A DNA stretch of 64,000 nucleotides from Macrothele yani (Eukaryota; Arthropoda; Arachnida; Araneae; Macrothelidae): the NCBI GenBank assembly GCA_039090855.1, contig CM076995.1:120044270-120108269 (forward strand). The letters run 5' to 3'. Both the position numbers and the translations under genes were made by a program. Positions 32,455 through 45,477 of the stretch are shown here, in pieces. How positions within the stretch are numbered: position 1 is the stretch's first letter; every line of letters begins with the position of its first letter. The notes beneath the pieces are model-generated. The model did no database searches, was not told the origin of the DNA, and saw only the letters and a list, made by a program, of their open reading frames with translations.

Positions 32455-35379
32455 TATATGTAGCTGAAATCATGAACTACGTTACACGACACACCCTTTG
32501 TTAACAACATTGTAATAAATAGGTAGTGCTGCCATACACATTCTATTCTGTATGGAGTAGTGAACTGGTAAAAAAAATATGTAAGTATAAAGGGAAAAAA
32601 ATCAGGAGGAAAAAGAGACTAAATATGTACTACATTTCACCAACCATAGTTCATGGCCATTATTCTCAGATAGTTTTTGAATGTAGGTTTAATATTTAAT
32701 AATGCAAAGTTACACATAATACCCGTAACAAAACTGAAAATACACTAATCTATAGACACTCTTGATATTTTTTTAAGCTGAAGTTATTTACCACTCGCCC
32801 CTTTCTTTAAATTTCTAGTTAATTTATTTTACACAATTTATCTTACACAATACTTAATATAACACGACATAATATTTTCTTGTAACAAATATTAACTACT
32901 TTAGAATACATGTATTGATATTTTTGCACAGTAATAATTTGCCATTAGCTAGAACTTTGCTGCACACATTATCCATCTACATCATGACCAGTTGCACTGA
33001 GGCAGTTCCTTTAATTATTGCATAATCTACATGTCTACAGGTCCATTGAGAAGCAAAGAGAGAGAAAAATACAAATGCAACACTATACCACGAAAAAAAA
33101 TGAACATGCTGTTTTTGCTTCACAGATTATATTTACCTATAGAATATCTGACCAGTTTTACCTTAATTATGGACATGTGCAATGATCAAATTTACAAGAA
33201 ACTTCTCTCATCAGTGTGTTCTATTACAATAACTAGTAATCTATTAAAATAACTGCACATTTTAGGGCTCGATGCTAGAAAACACAAAACTTGGTAACCG
33301 TCCCACTTCATGACATTTCTGAAATGTTATACAGCTTTCCAGGTTTTACCTTTGCATTTTTTAGCTTTAGACCAACTGGTGCAGACTAAGTTGGTAAAGG
33401 CTGAGGTACAAATTGCATATGGGAAACTTTAGTAAGAAATACACTTCATTTTAGAAATTCCAGGAAAACAACCATGGGCAGCAAAAGATAACTGGAAACT
33501 AAACATCTGTAGGCTACTTCTGACACTAACTGGCTGCAACAAGGCCTAACTTATCATGCAACAGTTAATATTATAAGGCAAGTATTTACAAATTATGTTC
33601 TACCATGACTCAAAAGATTATTTTTTTCAATGACTGCTCATTTTTTTAAACAAACCTAAACAGAACATTGCTTTAAGTTTGCAAATAAGGTATATCACAA
33701 CAAAACTTTTTCAGTGTCTCATGTATATTCACTCTTAATTATCTGAACTGAGTTTGTTACACAAGAGGATTTCAAATAAAGCTAAGAATCTGCAGCATGA
33801 GTTACATGTGATTTAGATTAGATTTCAGATTTTAATCTGAACATTTTTGAAAATGCAACATTATGGCTATCGTAATAAAATATTATACATCCATATCCAT
33901 ACGTGCCAAATTTCAGAAACCGAAATCCGTATAAAAATTAATCGATACATTTGATGAAAATTTTAATAGATATATTCAATGAAATTACTAGGCACGCATA
34001 TTGATTAAATGTACCGAACATATCAATTAAAAAACCATGTTACCTAAATCTAGTATCAACTTTTAATTGACAAGACTACAGATGTTTGAATTTATCAGCA
34101 CGCTTATTTCGATTAAAATAGAATCTATACACTATACATGATTTCTCATTACTATGCTATCATTATGATCTATAAAGAGATAAAAATTTATTTTTATGGA
34201 AGTTTGCATCTAAAGGAAAGGATGTTCCACCCTTTGACCCCCAAATCCAATTGGATCGTATCCCACATCATCACGGAACAAAATAAAATGTTTTCAAAAA
34301 CGAACCATTTTCATGCTAGGTTTATCTTATGGAGAGGCGGACGATGAGACAGTCAAATAATAATAATAATAATAAAAAAAAATGAAATAAACGAAAGACT
34401 GAGGGACACTAATTGGTAAATTATGCTAAACTAAAAACGAAGTGAACAAACATTTTGCACGAATTGCATCCAGTTCATTATAACTTTGAACAAAGGAAGT
34501 TAATTTCATATTTTTTCCACCCCACGCACAGTCAACATTAGATTTATGTTTGGCACTAAAAATATGATTAAGTATGTGGTGCAAAATGCATATTTTTCAT
34601 TTTTTTGAAGATTTTGCAGTACACGGGAATTCTGCCGAATATGCATCATGGAATGTTTGATAGTACTTTCCCCCTCCCTCCTTTTATATTGCTGCACATA
34701 GCGAATCACTAATACTAAATTTATTGACACTTGAAAAATATGCAAGTAAAACTGCTATAGTAAAACAGCAACTGCTTAAAGAGATGCAATTTGCAGAGGA
34801 AAACATAGTACCCCAACATATTAATTTCGTTGAATTAGGCAAAGACATTTTTATGTACGCTATTAAGTGATGAACAAAGCATGGTTGGAAAGCAAAGAAA
34901 ACTTACTAATGGACCAGCAAAATAAATCATTGCTGGAGAAGCACTGGCTCGAATGAACATTGGACTTGCTTTTTTTTTTTTTTAAGAACTTCCTCTATGG
35001 TAGCATTCTTGCCAGAGAAGAAGTTACAAACATGCCCCAACACATTTTTAATTTCACAAAACTGGCAGCTTTTGCTTAATTTCGTCTTGTTGGGTATCGA
35101 TCTGGGCTTAAAAATTCCACAGATTTAAAATCAGTTTGAATTTTTTTCATGATAACTACACTCTGAGACAGCATTTCGAACTGGGAGTAATAAAGACATG
35201 TGCTCCAAGAAAGACACGCCGCACCCCACGCTGGCCTATTGAGAAGTTGCGACCCGGGAAACGAACAATGCATGATCTGAAAAGGAGAAGGGGAAAACAT
35301 AGCAAGCGAGAGAGCCAAGCCCAGCTGGTAGGAGCAATTCAGTTTATACACACAAGTTTTAGTGTTTGAAACAATGTAA
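32455..35379. other. AT-rich stretch without a gene
   Basis: About 2.9 kb with no open frame that matches a domain. It holds an AAT run (34358-34376) and a T-run (34973-34983). The frame at 35136-35369 is basic (APRKTRRTPRWP) but has no recognised domain. Confidence 0.55.
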
Positions 35380-35611
35380 GCCGCCCCGGTGGCGCAGTGG
35401 TCTAAACAATGGCCTCTGATCATTCGTCCGAATGGGGTCCGGGTTTGAATCCCGGTGAGGCATGGATGTTGTGTTTGTCTGGCGGCACTGGTTCTTTCCC
35501 TTCCCTGGAGCCAGTGACCCTAAATTAGGGACGGGCGACTGCTTATAGCCCATTGAGTTGCTCACGGTGGTCGTTAAACCTCCAATCAAAAAAAAAAAAA
35601 AAGAAAAAAAA
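35380..35611 (+). mobile_element. tRNA-derived SINE, copy 5
   Basis: Head GCCGCCCCGGTGGCGCAGTG, box B GGTTTGAATCC, body and an A-run with G interruptions. GAAACAATGTAA flanks both sides (35368-35379 and 35612-35623), a 12-bp perfect duplication. Confidence 0.95.
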
Positions 35612-35623
35612 GAAACAATGTAA

Positions 35624-36200
35624 AACAGTAAACCTAAAGCGTGGGAAAACTGCTGCAAATGTTCCCATATAAACACTGAAATGTTATTTGTAACTTACAT
35701 AGCCGCTTTACTTTGAATGGATTAAGTTAAATAAAAAAAGTTTTAATAGTGGGTGCAAAATCATCAAAAAAAAAAAAAAAAAAAAAGAGAATCACCAAAT
35801 CGGTAAAATTAACATTTTGCCCGTAAAACAAGTCACATTTACGGAAATATTACGGGTAAATCGTATGCATATCTATGAATAATAATTTCTGTATTTAAGT
35901 GTAAGTTTTTTTTTTTTTAAAGTGAAGAGAGACAGAGGAACACACTTAAGTTTGCCAACTTTTACCAACTGAAGTGCATTCCTCTATTTTCTTCACATTC
36001 TTTATTTCAGTTATGTGTCACTGACCAATTCTCAATATTCTCAGCTCCTGTTATAAATGTTATTATTGTCCACTGATAAATATCAACAAAATACTGGTAC
36101 CAAGTGGAGCTATAGAAATTAAGAATTCAGCCAACAAATAAAATAAAAGTAATGGAACTTTGAGACAAGTAGCAACTACATAACTGACACTATATATATA
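35624..36200. other. AT-rich spacer
   Basis: Contains A-runs near 35765 and 35785, a T-run near 35910 and a short TA run near 36190. No gene. Confidence 0.5.
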
Positions 36201-36201
36201 T

Positions 36202-36440
36202 ATAAAACTATAATTCACTCAAGTCACACACTTAGTCACACCACAACTTCAAAAGAAAACTTCAAATAACTATGCAGCTAGTGGCCGAGGAGCACTCGTC
36301 AGGGAAAGAAGTCTCCAACCGCCGACCAGACCTCAAATTTCAGTCTTCAGCAGCAGGTCACAATTATTTGAAGTTTTCTTTTGAAATTGCATTGTGTCAG
36401 TGTGACTGAGTGTGTGACTTGAGTAAATTATAATTTTATG
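36202..36440. repeat. Inverted repeat, arms about 75 bp
   Basis: The left arm (36202-36272) contains ACTCAAGTCACACACT and TTCAAAAGAAAACTTCAAAT. Both recur inverted at 36361-36440, with a few differences. The 88-bp centre (CAGCTAGTGGCCGAGGAGCA and on) is GC-richer than the surroundings. It could be a small foldback or miniature element; no target duplication identified. Confidence 0.8.
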
Positions 36441-38250
36441 CATATTACCAGTCCTTAATTCTAGCAGCTGAGTGCAGTTTTAGGATAGTATGGATTCAAC
36501 ATATTTTCTTATATTTTTCTTTAGTGTGATATATATACAGTATATATATGCCTTCTCTTAAAAGAGATTTGGGCCATCTGAACTTGTTGCTAAGACTACT
36601 TCAAGACCTATAATTAAGCCAAACTCTAACTTTAAAAAAGAAAAAAAATATGGATTAGACAACACCCCCTGTAAGATATCCAAGTAAGTATACAACATTA
36701 CACATGGAATCTGATATATTGCTCATCACAACTGTTTTTCACTTTCAAAAGTTGGTTGGGCTACCTCAAAAGAAAACATTCAGAAAGCAAGCAGTTTTTT
36801 TTTATTTCATTTAAAAAATAAAAATAAAAAATAAAAACGCTGTAATGTAATTCTGACACTGAAACTGACCCACTAAATATTACCATGGAAAGAAATTTCT
36901 CTGATGAGGTTATTTGCCGTTATGCTGCTGCTTTATCATATTTTCTTCAACTCCCAGAAAAAAAAATAATTTAAAAAAATCACTTATAGCCGGAAGCACT
37001 ACCAATAACAAAAAACAGTATTTCCAATTCCCCTTTCTTCTCATTCTCAACTTACAGACAATACTGAAAGCAGGTTTTATGCTTTACGATATTCCAGGTA
37101 CTTACTCAAAATAACATTTTATAATTCCAGTCTTCAAACACACCAAAATAGACAATTGATTAAAAATAATAACAGTAACTATAATAAATTCTTAATGTCA
37201 TTTTTTCCCCCAGCAAAATGTAATGAGAACAATCTCTTGCATAATTTTACCAAACTTAAACTGAACACATTTGAAAACAATTTATATGCACAGACTGTCA
37301 GAAATTAGTTTTTTTTGTAATTTTTGATTCACTGAAATAGAACTAAAGGGGGCCAAAAAAAAAACAAAAACAAAAAAACAAACAAACTGTATTTACTTAA
37401 ATATGAAGTGCAGCTTTTGCTTATCCTTTTTTTTTTTTAATGCTCTTCCAATGCTATTTTGATTTTTCCTCAGAATGAAGAGGCAGTCTTAAATACACTC
37501 CTTATATCTATACTCTGAACATCTGTGCATGTTCAATGCAGTAAGGTAATGAATGAGCCTTCAATATGAGTGGAACACAAGACAACAATTTACATACTAT
37601 TCTTATTTAGTTGCTAAGGCTGCTATGGGTAAAGAGCATATTAAATCTTGAAAACCATTGAGAGTGGTAACTAAACAACAACAAATCCAAAACAAAACAT
37701 AATGGGAAATTTATGGGCTCACACATGGCGATAAAAATGGGATGGAGGAAGGGAGGATTCATGTACTACTGGAAGTATCTTCACCACAACTTTGTACATG
37801 CATTGCTGAATATAACAATTTAAAATATTTATTTTCTGATTGCATAATATATTAGATGTAAAAGAATATTACGCACAAGGTTGGCAAGTAATTTTCCCAT
37901 AAAATACACAATACTGAAAAACCTTATTATATTACTGAAACATTCAAAATCCAAAATGATGAGCTATAAACACAATGCTTTTTTTCTTTACAGCATTATC
38001 ATCAAATGCTGATTCACCTAAAGACGCCCGTCACCTAAAGATGTCTTTTAAATAATTCAGCTGCATTTAAGATGCATTAGCATAACTATATTTGAGTAAA
38101 TACAGACCGCAGCTTTTTAGTGCTAGTGAGACCAATCAGAAAATAATGTTTTATTCTGCTTAATTTAACAAAGTTGCAGTTTTATGCCCATGTTAGTTGC
38201 AAGAAATGTGTTCTCTAAGAGTCAAATAAAACAAAGACAAACAAGTGGTG
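36441..38250. other. AT-rich stretch without a gene
   Basis: Simple runs of A and T and short frames only. If the candidate exon at 38447 is real, this could lie downstream of that gene's 3' end. Confidence 0.5.
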
Positions 38251-38446
38251 TAAAATTTAATATATTTATTAAAAAATCTGTGGAATCAAACAGCACTTAT
38301 ATTGCATACTTTGAAGCATAATTTAAGCATTAAATGTGATCACTTTCTTCATTCAGCATAATAAAATATGACTTGAATTCAAATTTTAGAAAATGGAAGA
38401 AGTGAAGTCATTTTGAAGAATGTAAATACAAAGCATTTCGTCTATA

Positions 38447-38631
38447 CACCTAGAGAACACATAACTTGAACTAAATGAATTCCTCCAGTACTAAATTATT
38501 TTCTGTTCTTGATACTTCATCTATGTATTCTGTATCCTGGGCAACTTCTTTGTAATAGATGATTTTCGTTCCATCACATGAACCTTATCCGAGACCATGA
38601 TCTTCAAAAAATCCCTGAGGAGTCTCCTCCT
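38447..38631 (-). CDS. Candidate last exon of a host gene (weak)
   Basis: On the minus strand an acceptor-like TTATTATCTAG precedes an open frame reading EETPQGFFEDHGLG. A TAA follows (38585-38587), and then 38 more open codons with protein-like composition: GSCDGTKIIYYKEVAQDTEY, then IDEVSRTENNLVLEEFI and a stop. An AATAAA on the minus strand lies near 38270, within about 200 bp. I do not recognise the protein. It could equally be chance, an untranslated region or an old pseudogene. The in-frame TAA argues against a simple coding exon unless the true frame or splice site differs. Confidence 0.25.
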
Positions 38632-38639
38632 AGATAATA

Positions 38640-39316
38640 ATTAAAAGGTCACTAACTTGAACAAATGTGAATATAAACTAAACCTGCAATTAACTGTTAT
38701 CCAAAAAACAAGGATGACTAACAGAACGAAAAAAAAAAAAAAAAAAAAAAGAATGTTATTTTAAAATTGCTTACAGAACAAAAAAGGTACAGCACTAAAA
38801 AGATATGAAGTTGTGTTTCCCATAATTTAGATTCATTAAAAAATTTATGATGCTAGTTTGCTCAAAAACTCCTTGAAAACATGCTACATTAGAGATATGG
38901 CCACTTTTGTTGGACAACGTAACAAAACAACTTTTGTTCTTCACACCTTAATAACTATTTCCCACCCACTTCATTTTGGGAAAAAATCAAATGTATAAAA
39001 AAAAAAAACAAAAGAAAAAAATTATGAGCATAGACATGGGATATAAGTACCATAAAATTTCAGTATGGTAAAAACTTCACTACAATGGACTTTGGATTTA
39101 ATGAACAAAACTTCCTGAATCTTGTTCTACAGTATTTCTTCCATACTTATACAAGCAACAGATTTTCAGCCATGCAATGAAGTCTTGTGTTTAAACAGCT
39201 AAATTATTACCTCTCAAAAGTTAATAACAACAACAACAAAAAAACAAAACAACAACATGAACCCTGACCTCAGTGTTACATATATCAATAATGTATGTTA
39301 TTTACATATTATGTTC
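38640..39316. other. AT-rich spacer
   Basis: Poly(A) runs near 38730-38750 and 39000; no gene recognised. Confidence 0.5.
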
Positions 39317-39318
39317 TA

Positions 39319-40539
39319 CACTGAAGAGCAATTGAATTTGAGATACCTGTCTAGTAATGTGTAGCATCACCTTTCGTCCTGATGAAGGCGGCGATTTGTC
39401 TCGCCATGGACTCGACAAGACACCGGAAGCGTTGGGAAGCTATACGGATCCACAACCACTGAACAAGCTCCCACAGTTCACGAAGATTTGATAGAGGGAG
39501 GTCAGAGCCTCGAACATTTCTCTCGATGGCATCCCAAATGTGCCCGATGGGATTGAGGTCAGGTGACCTAGCTGGCCAAGGAAGCTAGGTCACGTCGGTG
39601 GAGTGTTCATCCAACCATCCGGATACAATTCGGGAGCGATGGCACGGTGCATTGTCTTGTTGCAGGATGAGGTCCCCAGTGGGATGTTGAAGATGCACAA
39701 ACGGGAGTAAATGGTCGTCCAGGATATCCTGGTAATGTTAACCTGTGAGGGACGATGTCACACGTACCAGGGGTCCCATTTCAGACCACGTAAACAGTCC
39801 CCAGACGAGAATGCCATCTCCACCAGCTTGAAGAGTACCCTGCTGGCAAGAAGGATCCATCGCTTCATGTGGTTTGCGACATACTTGTATCCTGCCATCC
39901 GCATGTACTAACGTGAATCTCGACTCATCAGTCCAGGCAACATTTCCCCACATGTCTAGGGTCCAGTGGCGATGTTCCAGCACCCAGGCTAATCTTTGCA
40001 CCCTCTGATGTGCAGTCAGCAGTGGTACCCTCATGGGACGATGGCTTCTGTACCCCATAGCGAGGAGGTGGTTCTGGATGGTGTGGCTGCTTACACGTTT
40101 TTGTGGACCAGCGTTAAATTGCCAAGTGATTTCTTGCACTGTGGCCCGTCTATCCGCTGTTACAATGAGAGCTAGCCGACGATGACCCCGCTCATCCACA
40201 TGCTGTTGTCCACGGCAGATGGCCCTAGCAGGGATGGTTTTACCGGATTCGATGTACTCATGGTGCACCTGTGACACAGTGGCTCGTGAAAATCCCAGTT
40301 CCGGCACGACTTCCGAGATGGAGTCACCCATTCGTCGGGCCCCGACAATTTGCCCACGATCAAATGCGTTTAGATAATTCGTCTTACCCATACTGCGTCC
40401 GACTCTTACTGATTCCCGTCGCATCACTCCTTACATTGTCGGATCGCTGCATACGTCATGTCGTTTCCGTTTACAGGGCTGCCCACAGGGCCACATTTGC
40501 ATAACACCAACTTGTCTCTAATTCAATTGCTCTTCAGTG
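39319..40539 (-). mobile_element. Mariner/Tc1-like DNA transposon J
   Basis: The ends CACTGAAGAGCAATTGAATT (39319) and its reverse complement ending at 40539 form an inverted repeat of about 26 bp. TA flanks both (39317-39318 and 40540-40541). It is a compact 1221-bp element, alone in AT-rich DNA. Confidence 0.95.
39351..40427 (-). pseudogene. Mariner/Tc1-like transposase J with the catalytic Glu replaced
   Basis: The start is either 40427 (MMRRESVRVG) or 40392 (MGKTNYLNAFDRGQIVGARR). The helix-turn-helix is intact (ISEVVPELGFSRATVSQVHH), followed by a second domain (TVQEITWQFNAGPQKRVSSH). The core reads NVAWTDESRFTLVHADGRIQ and GILVWGLFTWSEMGPLV. A stop at 39738-39740 replaces a codon after SSLTG. 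LILQQDNAPCHRSRIV follows with the second Asp intact, then a second stop before LPWPARSPDLNPIGHIWDAI. The third acidic residue is Gly (GGG), as in element F. The frame ends GDATHY-stop at 39351. There are no frameshifts, only substitutions. Confidence 0.9.
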
Positions 40540-40541
40540 TA

Positions 40542-42490
40542 TAATGTAATATACAATAGAGGCATACATTGTTCATATATTACACACATACATTATATTA
40601 ACTAGCTACACAACAATTAACCACTAGTGCCTGTGAAATTTAACTTCACACTTTTTTGTAGCAATTTCCACCCCAGTATGTAAATCTTTCTAAAATTACA
40701 TTTTTGAATTTTATATGTGATGTTAGAGATTTTTTGAAAATTGCAAAATTCGACTTCAAGAATTGCAATTTTGAAATCAAATTTTGCACTTCAGAACATT
40801 TAGGCAAACTATAGAGATCAGTTCAGCTCTGGTTGCTCAAGACCTGCTACTGTCAATCAAGTATTCATATATACTAAGCATTTTGTTACACAAGAATCAT
40901 TGAATCCAATAAGTTACAACAATTCTGCAATTAACTCAATGAATCTTATGTAACAAAATTACTTGGTATAGATACAGCTACTAAAATGATAGAAGTAGCC
41001 TTCTTTTCAGCATGCTGAACAGTTTTGAATCTGGAAAGACACTTTTAATTAATTACCACTTCATAGCATTTTCCAAAATTACATGACTGAGGATTCCAAA
41101 GTTGCTACACAAAACTTGAAAACCCAGAATTCTGGGCTACACCCAGACAACAAATAGGCCTGACACTTTTTTCTTCAAATACTATTAAAACTAGAGAAAC
41201 TGCTTCATTTGAAATTTATTATACTTTGATCATTTGTACAAACTACAAACCAATCATTTTGCCCAAAACAAGAGCAACAACAACAACAACAAATTACTGT
41301 CCTGTGTTTTAGATATTACTTGCCTACATTTGTTTCATTGCTGCATAGGGTATCAGCTTAACAGAATATTTGCAAAAAACGAATGGTAAATGGAAGAGGC
41401 TTGACAGTAATAAGATATGTGGTACACCAATAAAAATAAGATTAGTTCTTATAAATGATTGCTTTACAATTCCTGTAATCAGCAATGACAGTGGGAAAGG
41501 GTACAGGCTAACAGTTATATAATAGTATTTACATCACTGTATTGAAGGTTCATTTATGTATTAACATTATTACTATTAAAGTACTGTACAGTGCCTTTAT
41601 TAATTTTATTAGTTTATCAAGTGTTACTTTTATGCTTTACTTACCATTCTACCTATAAAAGAGGTTTTTATTTGGTAGAAAAGTGCTTTTAGGCCAAATC
41701 TATCAGCTCTGTTGTTTAACAGAAGATCCCTTCCTGTTACGCTGTTAAATTAAGTTATATCCTCTGCCATTTATCAATGATGTCTTGGAAGAGAGAAAAA
41801 ATGTCTCATCAAAAGGCATATGTGGACTGAAGCTGTGAAAGAAACAGTGGAATGTTAATCTGCTAAAAGTTTCTCTAATGCATTTTATTTCATCATCTTC
41901 ATATTGATGAATCATTTGTCTTGCAAGATCATCTGTTTTTGGGAATAAGGAAAAGTTAAAGGGAAAGTATAGAGACTAAGGGAGTAGTTTTACAAGTGGA
42001 ATTTCTGTTTGGGCAAAACAAGACACTGGCAGATTCAAGAGAGGGGCATCCAGCACAAAACTTTGTTTTTTTAAATCTATTTTCCCATTTTACAAAATGT
42101 TCAAGTTGTGTGAGTGAACACTGGCAAAATCTCAATTTAATATCAACATTTTCCAGTTTTAATTAAACCGCAATAAAATCTGTCAAAACATGGAACGATG
42201 GAAAGATTTTGTGTGTAACCAATCACAAATACAGGTTTATTTACAAACCACTTTCCCTCCCAAGTAAATGCTGGATCTGCCAGTCAAATAAGATACTTTT
42301 TGCTCCTTACTCAACAATTATGGGTGGAATATGATAACACAGCCCTTGCGCTTAAAATTTTTAACCAAAAAAGAACAAAAGGAAATTCCAGTTCAGCCTT
42401 TTTTCTAATGGTTGGTTTCTGATCAGCTTGCACCACATTTGAGCTACTGGAAAGAATAATAAATAATTCAAAATGCACAGCTTTTGTGTT
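40542..42490. other. AT-rich stretch without a gene
   Basis: Nothing beyond short CAA runs (near 41277) and short open frames. Confidence 0.5.
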
Positions 42491-42494
42491 GAAG

Positions 42495-42695
42495 GGTGGC
42501 AGGGGGTTAATAACCACTGTGAGCAACTTGATAGGCTATTAACAACTGTCTGTCCCTAACTTAGGGCCACTCTTTCCACGGAAGGGAGACAGCTAGTGCC
42601 ATAAGATAAAAACAATATCCATGCCTCACCATGATTCGAACCTAGACCCATCTCAGACGAATACTTAGACCGCATCACACCACCAGGGTGACCAT
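42495..42695 (-). mobile_element. tRNA-derived SINE, old copy 6
   Basis: A diverged minus-strand copy of the family. Recognisable words are AACCACTGTGAGCAACTTGA, CTTAGGGCCACT, the box B remnant ATGATTCGAACC and a changed head near 42690. No clean target duplication or tail, so it is an older insertion than copies 1-5. Confidence 0.82.
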
Positions 42696-42699
42696 GCAC

Positions 42700-43435
42700 A
42701 ACTTTCATTACTCCACTTGCAGTGGTAGCTATATTTCCAAGTCCGTTTTTTGTTGTTGTTAATTTCGTGCACATGTGTTGTTCTATACCTTGAAACATAC
42801 TGAATTGCTTCACATGACAAAAACACTGCTGGTGTAAAACTGAAAAAACTTGAATCTTTAATAAGTTGCTGTTAAGTATAAACACACATGAACATGTTAA
42901 GCATGCTGACGGTTGGCATACAATCTAACACACAATACTAACTATTCATGCAACTGAAGTTTTAACAGTGCACAATTTTTTCCATGTCTTTTTTTCCCTT
43001 TTTCAGAACATACAATCCCAAAATGAAGATGGTGAAAAGGAAATTTGAAATACAAATAACAGCTACCATGATAATCAAATTAAGTAAAAAAAATTCTTTG
43101 GACATTGAAATCTTGTAAGCATACAACATACTGCATACTAAATTTAGATTAAGAAAATTTTTGTACTTTTAATTAGAATACATGCATGCAAAAGGGTACT
43201 GCATTCTAAAATAGAATTAAAGCACTACATTAAAAAACAAATATTGCTTAAAGGTTAATGGGCAAGCTTACATGCTACATATAGAACAAAAAGGTTACTT
43301 GCCCCCCCAATGCTGACTTTTTTTTTTTTTAAGAAAAGTTCTAATATATAGTCACTAAGGATTCAGCCCCATGAATATAAAAATATGCATACATTATTTA
43401 GAGACTTTTCTGATATTTTACATCAAAATACAGGA
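42700..43435. other. AT-rich spacer
   Basis: No gene recognised. Confidence 0.5.
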
Positions 43436-43439
43436 CCCT

Positions 43440-43517
43440 CATAACCCCTGGAAACCAAAAATAAAAATATAGCCATCTGTGTGGCTGTATTTTTATTTTT
43501 GGTTTCCAGGGGTTATG
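43440..43517. repeat. Near-perfect hairpin, 36-bp arms, 6-base loop
   Basis: The left arm starts CATAACCCCTGGAAACC, and the right arm is its reverse complement with one mismatch near the loop. The loop is TCTGTG (43476-43481). Outside the hairpin the flanks do not pair. Confidence 0.95.
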
Positions 43518-44929
43518 CCCCCCTCCCTAAGCAAACATGTGTGTGTTTAAATACACATAAACAAATAAAAAAAAGTAACATAAAATTATATATTAATCAC
43601 TATCTTGTTTATAAGTGATTAATAATCATCCATTATTCCTATATTGGTTACATGTTTTTGCTCGCAGTGAATTTTTTTAAAAACAAATTATCACTTTTTT
43701 TTTGTTCTCTGCACTGGAAGTTGAATGTTTTTCAGATTTAAACATTTTTCAACTAATTTCTAACACTAGAATAATAACCTATACTCTTTGTCAACTTTTT
43801 TTTAAACATGGATGTGCTTAAAAAAAAAGCATACAAGTTCTAAGAATACATATTCAGTTGAAAGACAAGAGGCTTAAAGGGAAAATAAAAAAAAAATTTA
43901 CTGATTTTCTGCTCAGTATCAAGTCCCTTACCACTGACAACTCAAGAATACTCAGGTATATAAAACAACTATTTAGCAGAAATGAAGTGCACAGGTGTTA
44001 AGGAAAAACCAAAAGTGAGTTTGAAATCATATTAATACATTTTTCTAAGTGTTGAAAGCTAAAGTCAGAACTGATGCTCTTGAGCAACTGAAAGTGATCA
44101 TGTTATGAATAAACAGAAATCTAGAGTATGAAATAAATAACCGTTTCCTTTGGATAGTACTAATTTTGCTTGATGTGACATGTCCCACAAGTAAGAATGC
44201 TCCCTAATTATTAACACCTCATTTCAAAGTGAAAACAATTCCATCTTATCTGATTTTTCTTCATTCTGTATAACCTTTTCCCACCTTTCATAAGATTTTC
44301 GATGTCAGCTTACAACATTCATTTGGTTTTGAATCAAATGAAATGAAAGAGGTTTTGACGAAAATCTTCAAACTTAAAAAAGTATTTTCCATCCAGATGA
44401 CGACACAAACTTCTAAATAAATGGTGATCTATAGTGCAAGCTTTGGCAAAGTATGGAGACAACAATTTTCCCTACACAAATTTCCATCAAAGGTAATCTG
44501 CACAGTATGAAAGCAGTGTTGCCATGAAGAAGTAAGAAGTTTTGTCTGACCAGAGGAAGATATTTTTGCCACAATTCAGCAAACAATGAAATTTTGCCAG
44601 TAATAAATATATAATCTGTAATAATTTCATTTGAACTTCTCACTTCAAAATAGATTACACCCTGCATATAGTGCATTCAGAAAGCCACTCAAGGGTGAAC
44701 GTGCAAGGTTGTATTTAACAGAAAATGATCATATTTTCATTTTAATATTAATTTATATTTTGACTAAATTAAATTTTATAGCACATTCATTCTTACCTTT
44801 GACTTTACATCGTGTTGAATGTTTATATTACCTTTGCTGTTTCAATGTGCTGATGTTTCCCATTTTGAAGACAAAATGCAATTCTCTTACACTTGTTTTC
44901 GAACAAGTCATTCAAATTTTCCTATGTAA
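43518..44929. other. AT-rich stretch without a gene
   Basis: C-run near 43517, A- and T-runs, short open frames with no domain. Confidence 0.5.
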
Positions 44930-45330
44930 TAGAAGCAGTGTACATGGATAACAATGTCTTCAATTGCTCAGTTGTTTTCGGGTGGTTCTTGCACACAATT
45001 TCATTTGTTGCTGTTCAAAAGTAAAAGTTATAGGTGGTGAAAGATTGTGTGATCATGGAGGCCAAAGCCCCCTGGAAATCATCCAATCCTCAAAATCATC
45101 TACAAGTAATGCCATCAAAGAGTGAGTAGTGCCTAGTGGCATCATGAATCATGGCATCAATTGGTATTTTTTGCGAAACATCAAGCAGAAACTTATAAAA
45201 TCAATACAAAATCAGCTGAGTGATGGTCAGTATTGTTTTAGGAGGGACAGGAAACTCCACAACAATATATTTGAGCTCACACTGTTTTCTGAAATGTTTC
45301 ATGAGGTCGAGCAGAATTCATACAGTTTTT
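44930..45330 (-). pseudogene. Decayed mariner-type (DUF4817 class) transposase core
   Basis: In shifting minus-strand frames the text shows NSARPHETFQ, then MMHDATRHYSLFDGI (compare HDGAPAH around the second catalytic Asp) and WMISRGLWPPRSHNLSP (compare WIGRGG-WPPRSPDLTP before the third acidic residue), and ends near KLCARTTRKQLSN. The order and spacing match the C-terminal half of this transposase class. Decay is heavy and the call rests on these blocks only. Confidence 0.4.
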
Positions 45331-45477
45331 ATTAATTTTTAAAAGGCATTTGCCCAGGTACCTAGGAAGAAGCTGTTCAATGTATTAAAAAGTTAAAGAG
45401 TACAAGACAAGTCAAAGTCACTTTCAAGCTTTCTAATAGAGTAAGGTTGGTATTGAAACCCCCTCCCCCCCCCCCCC

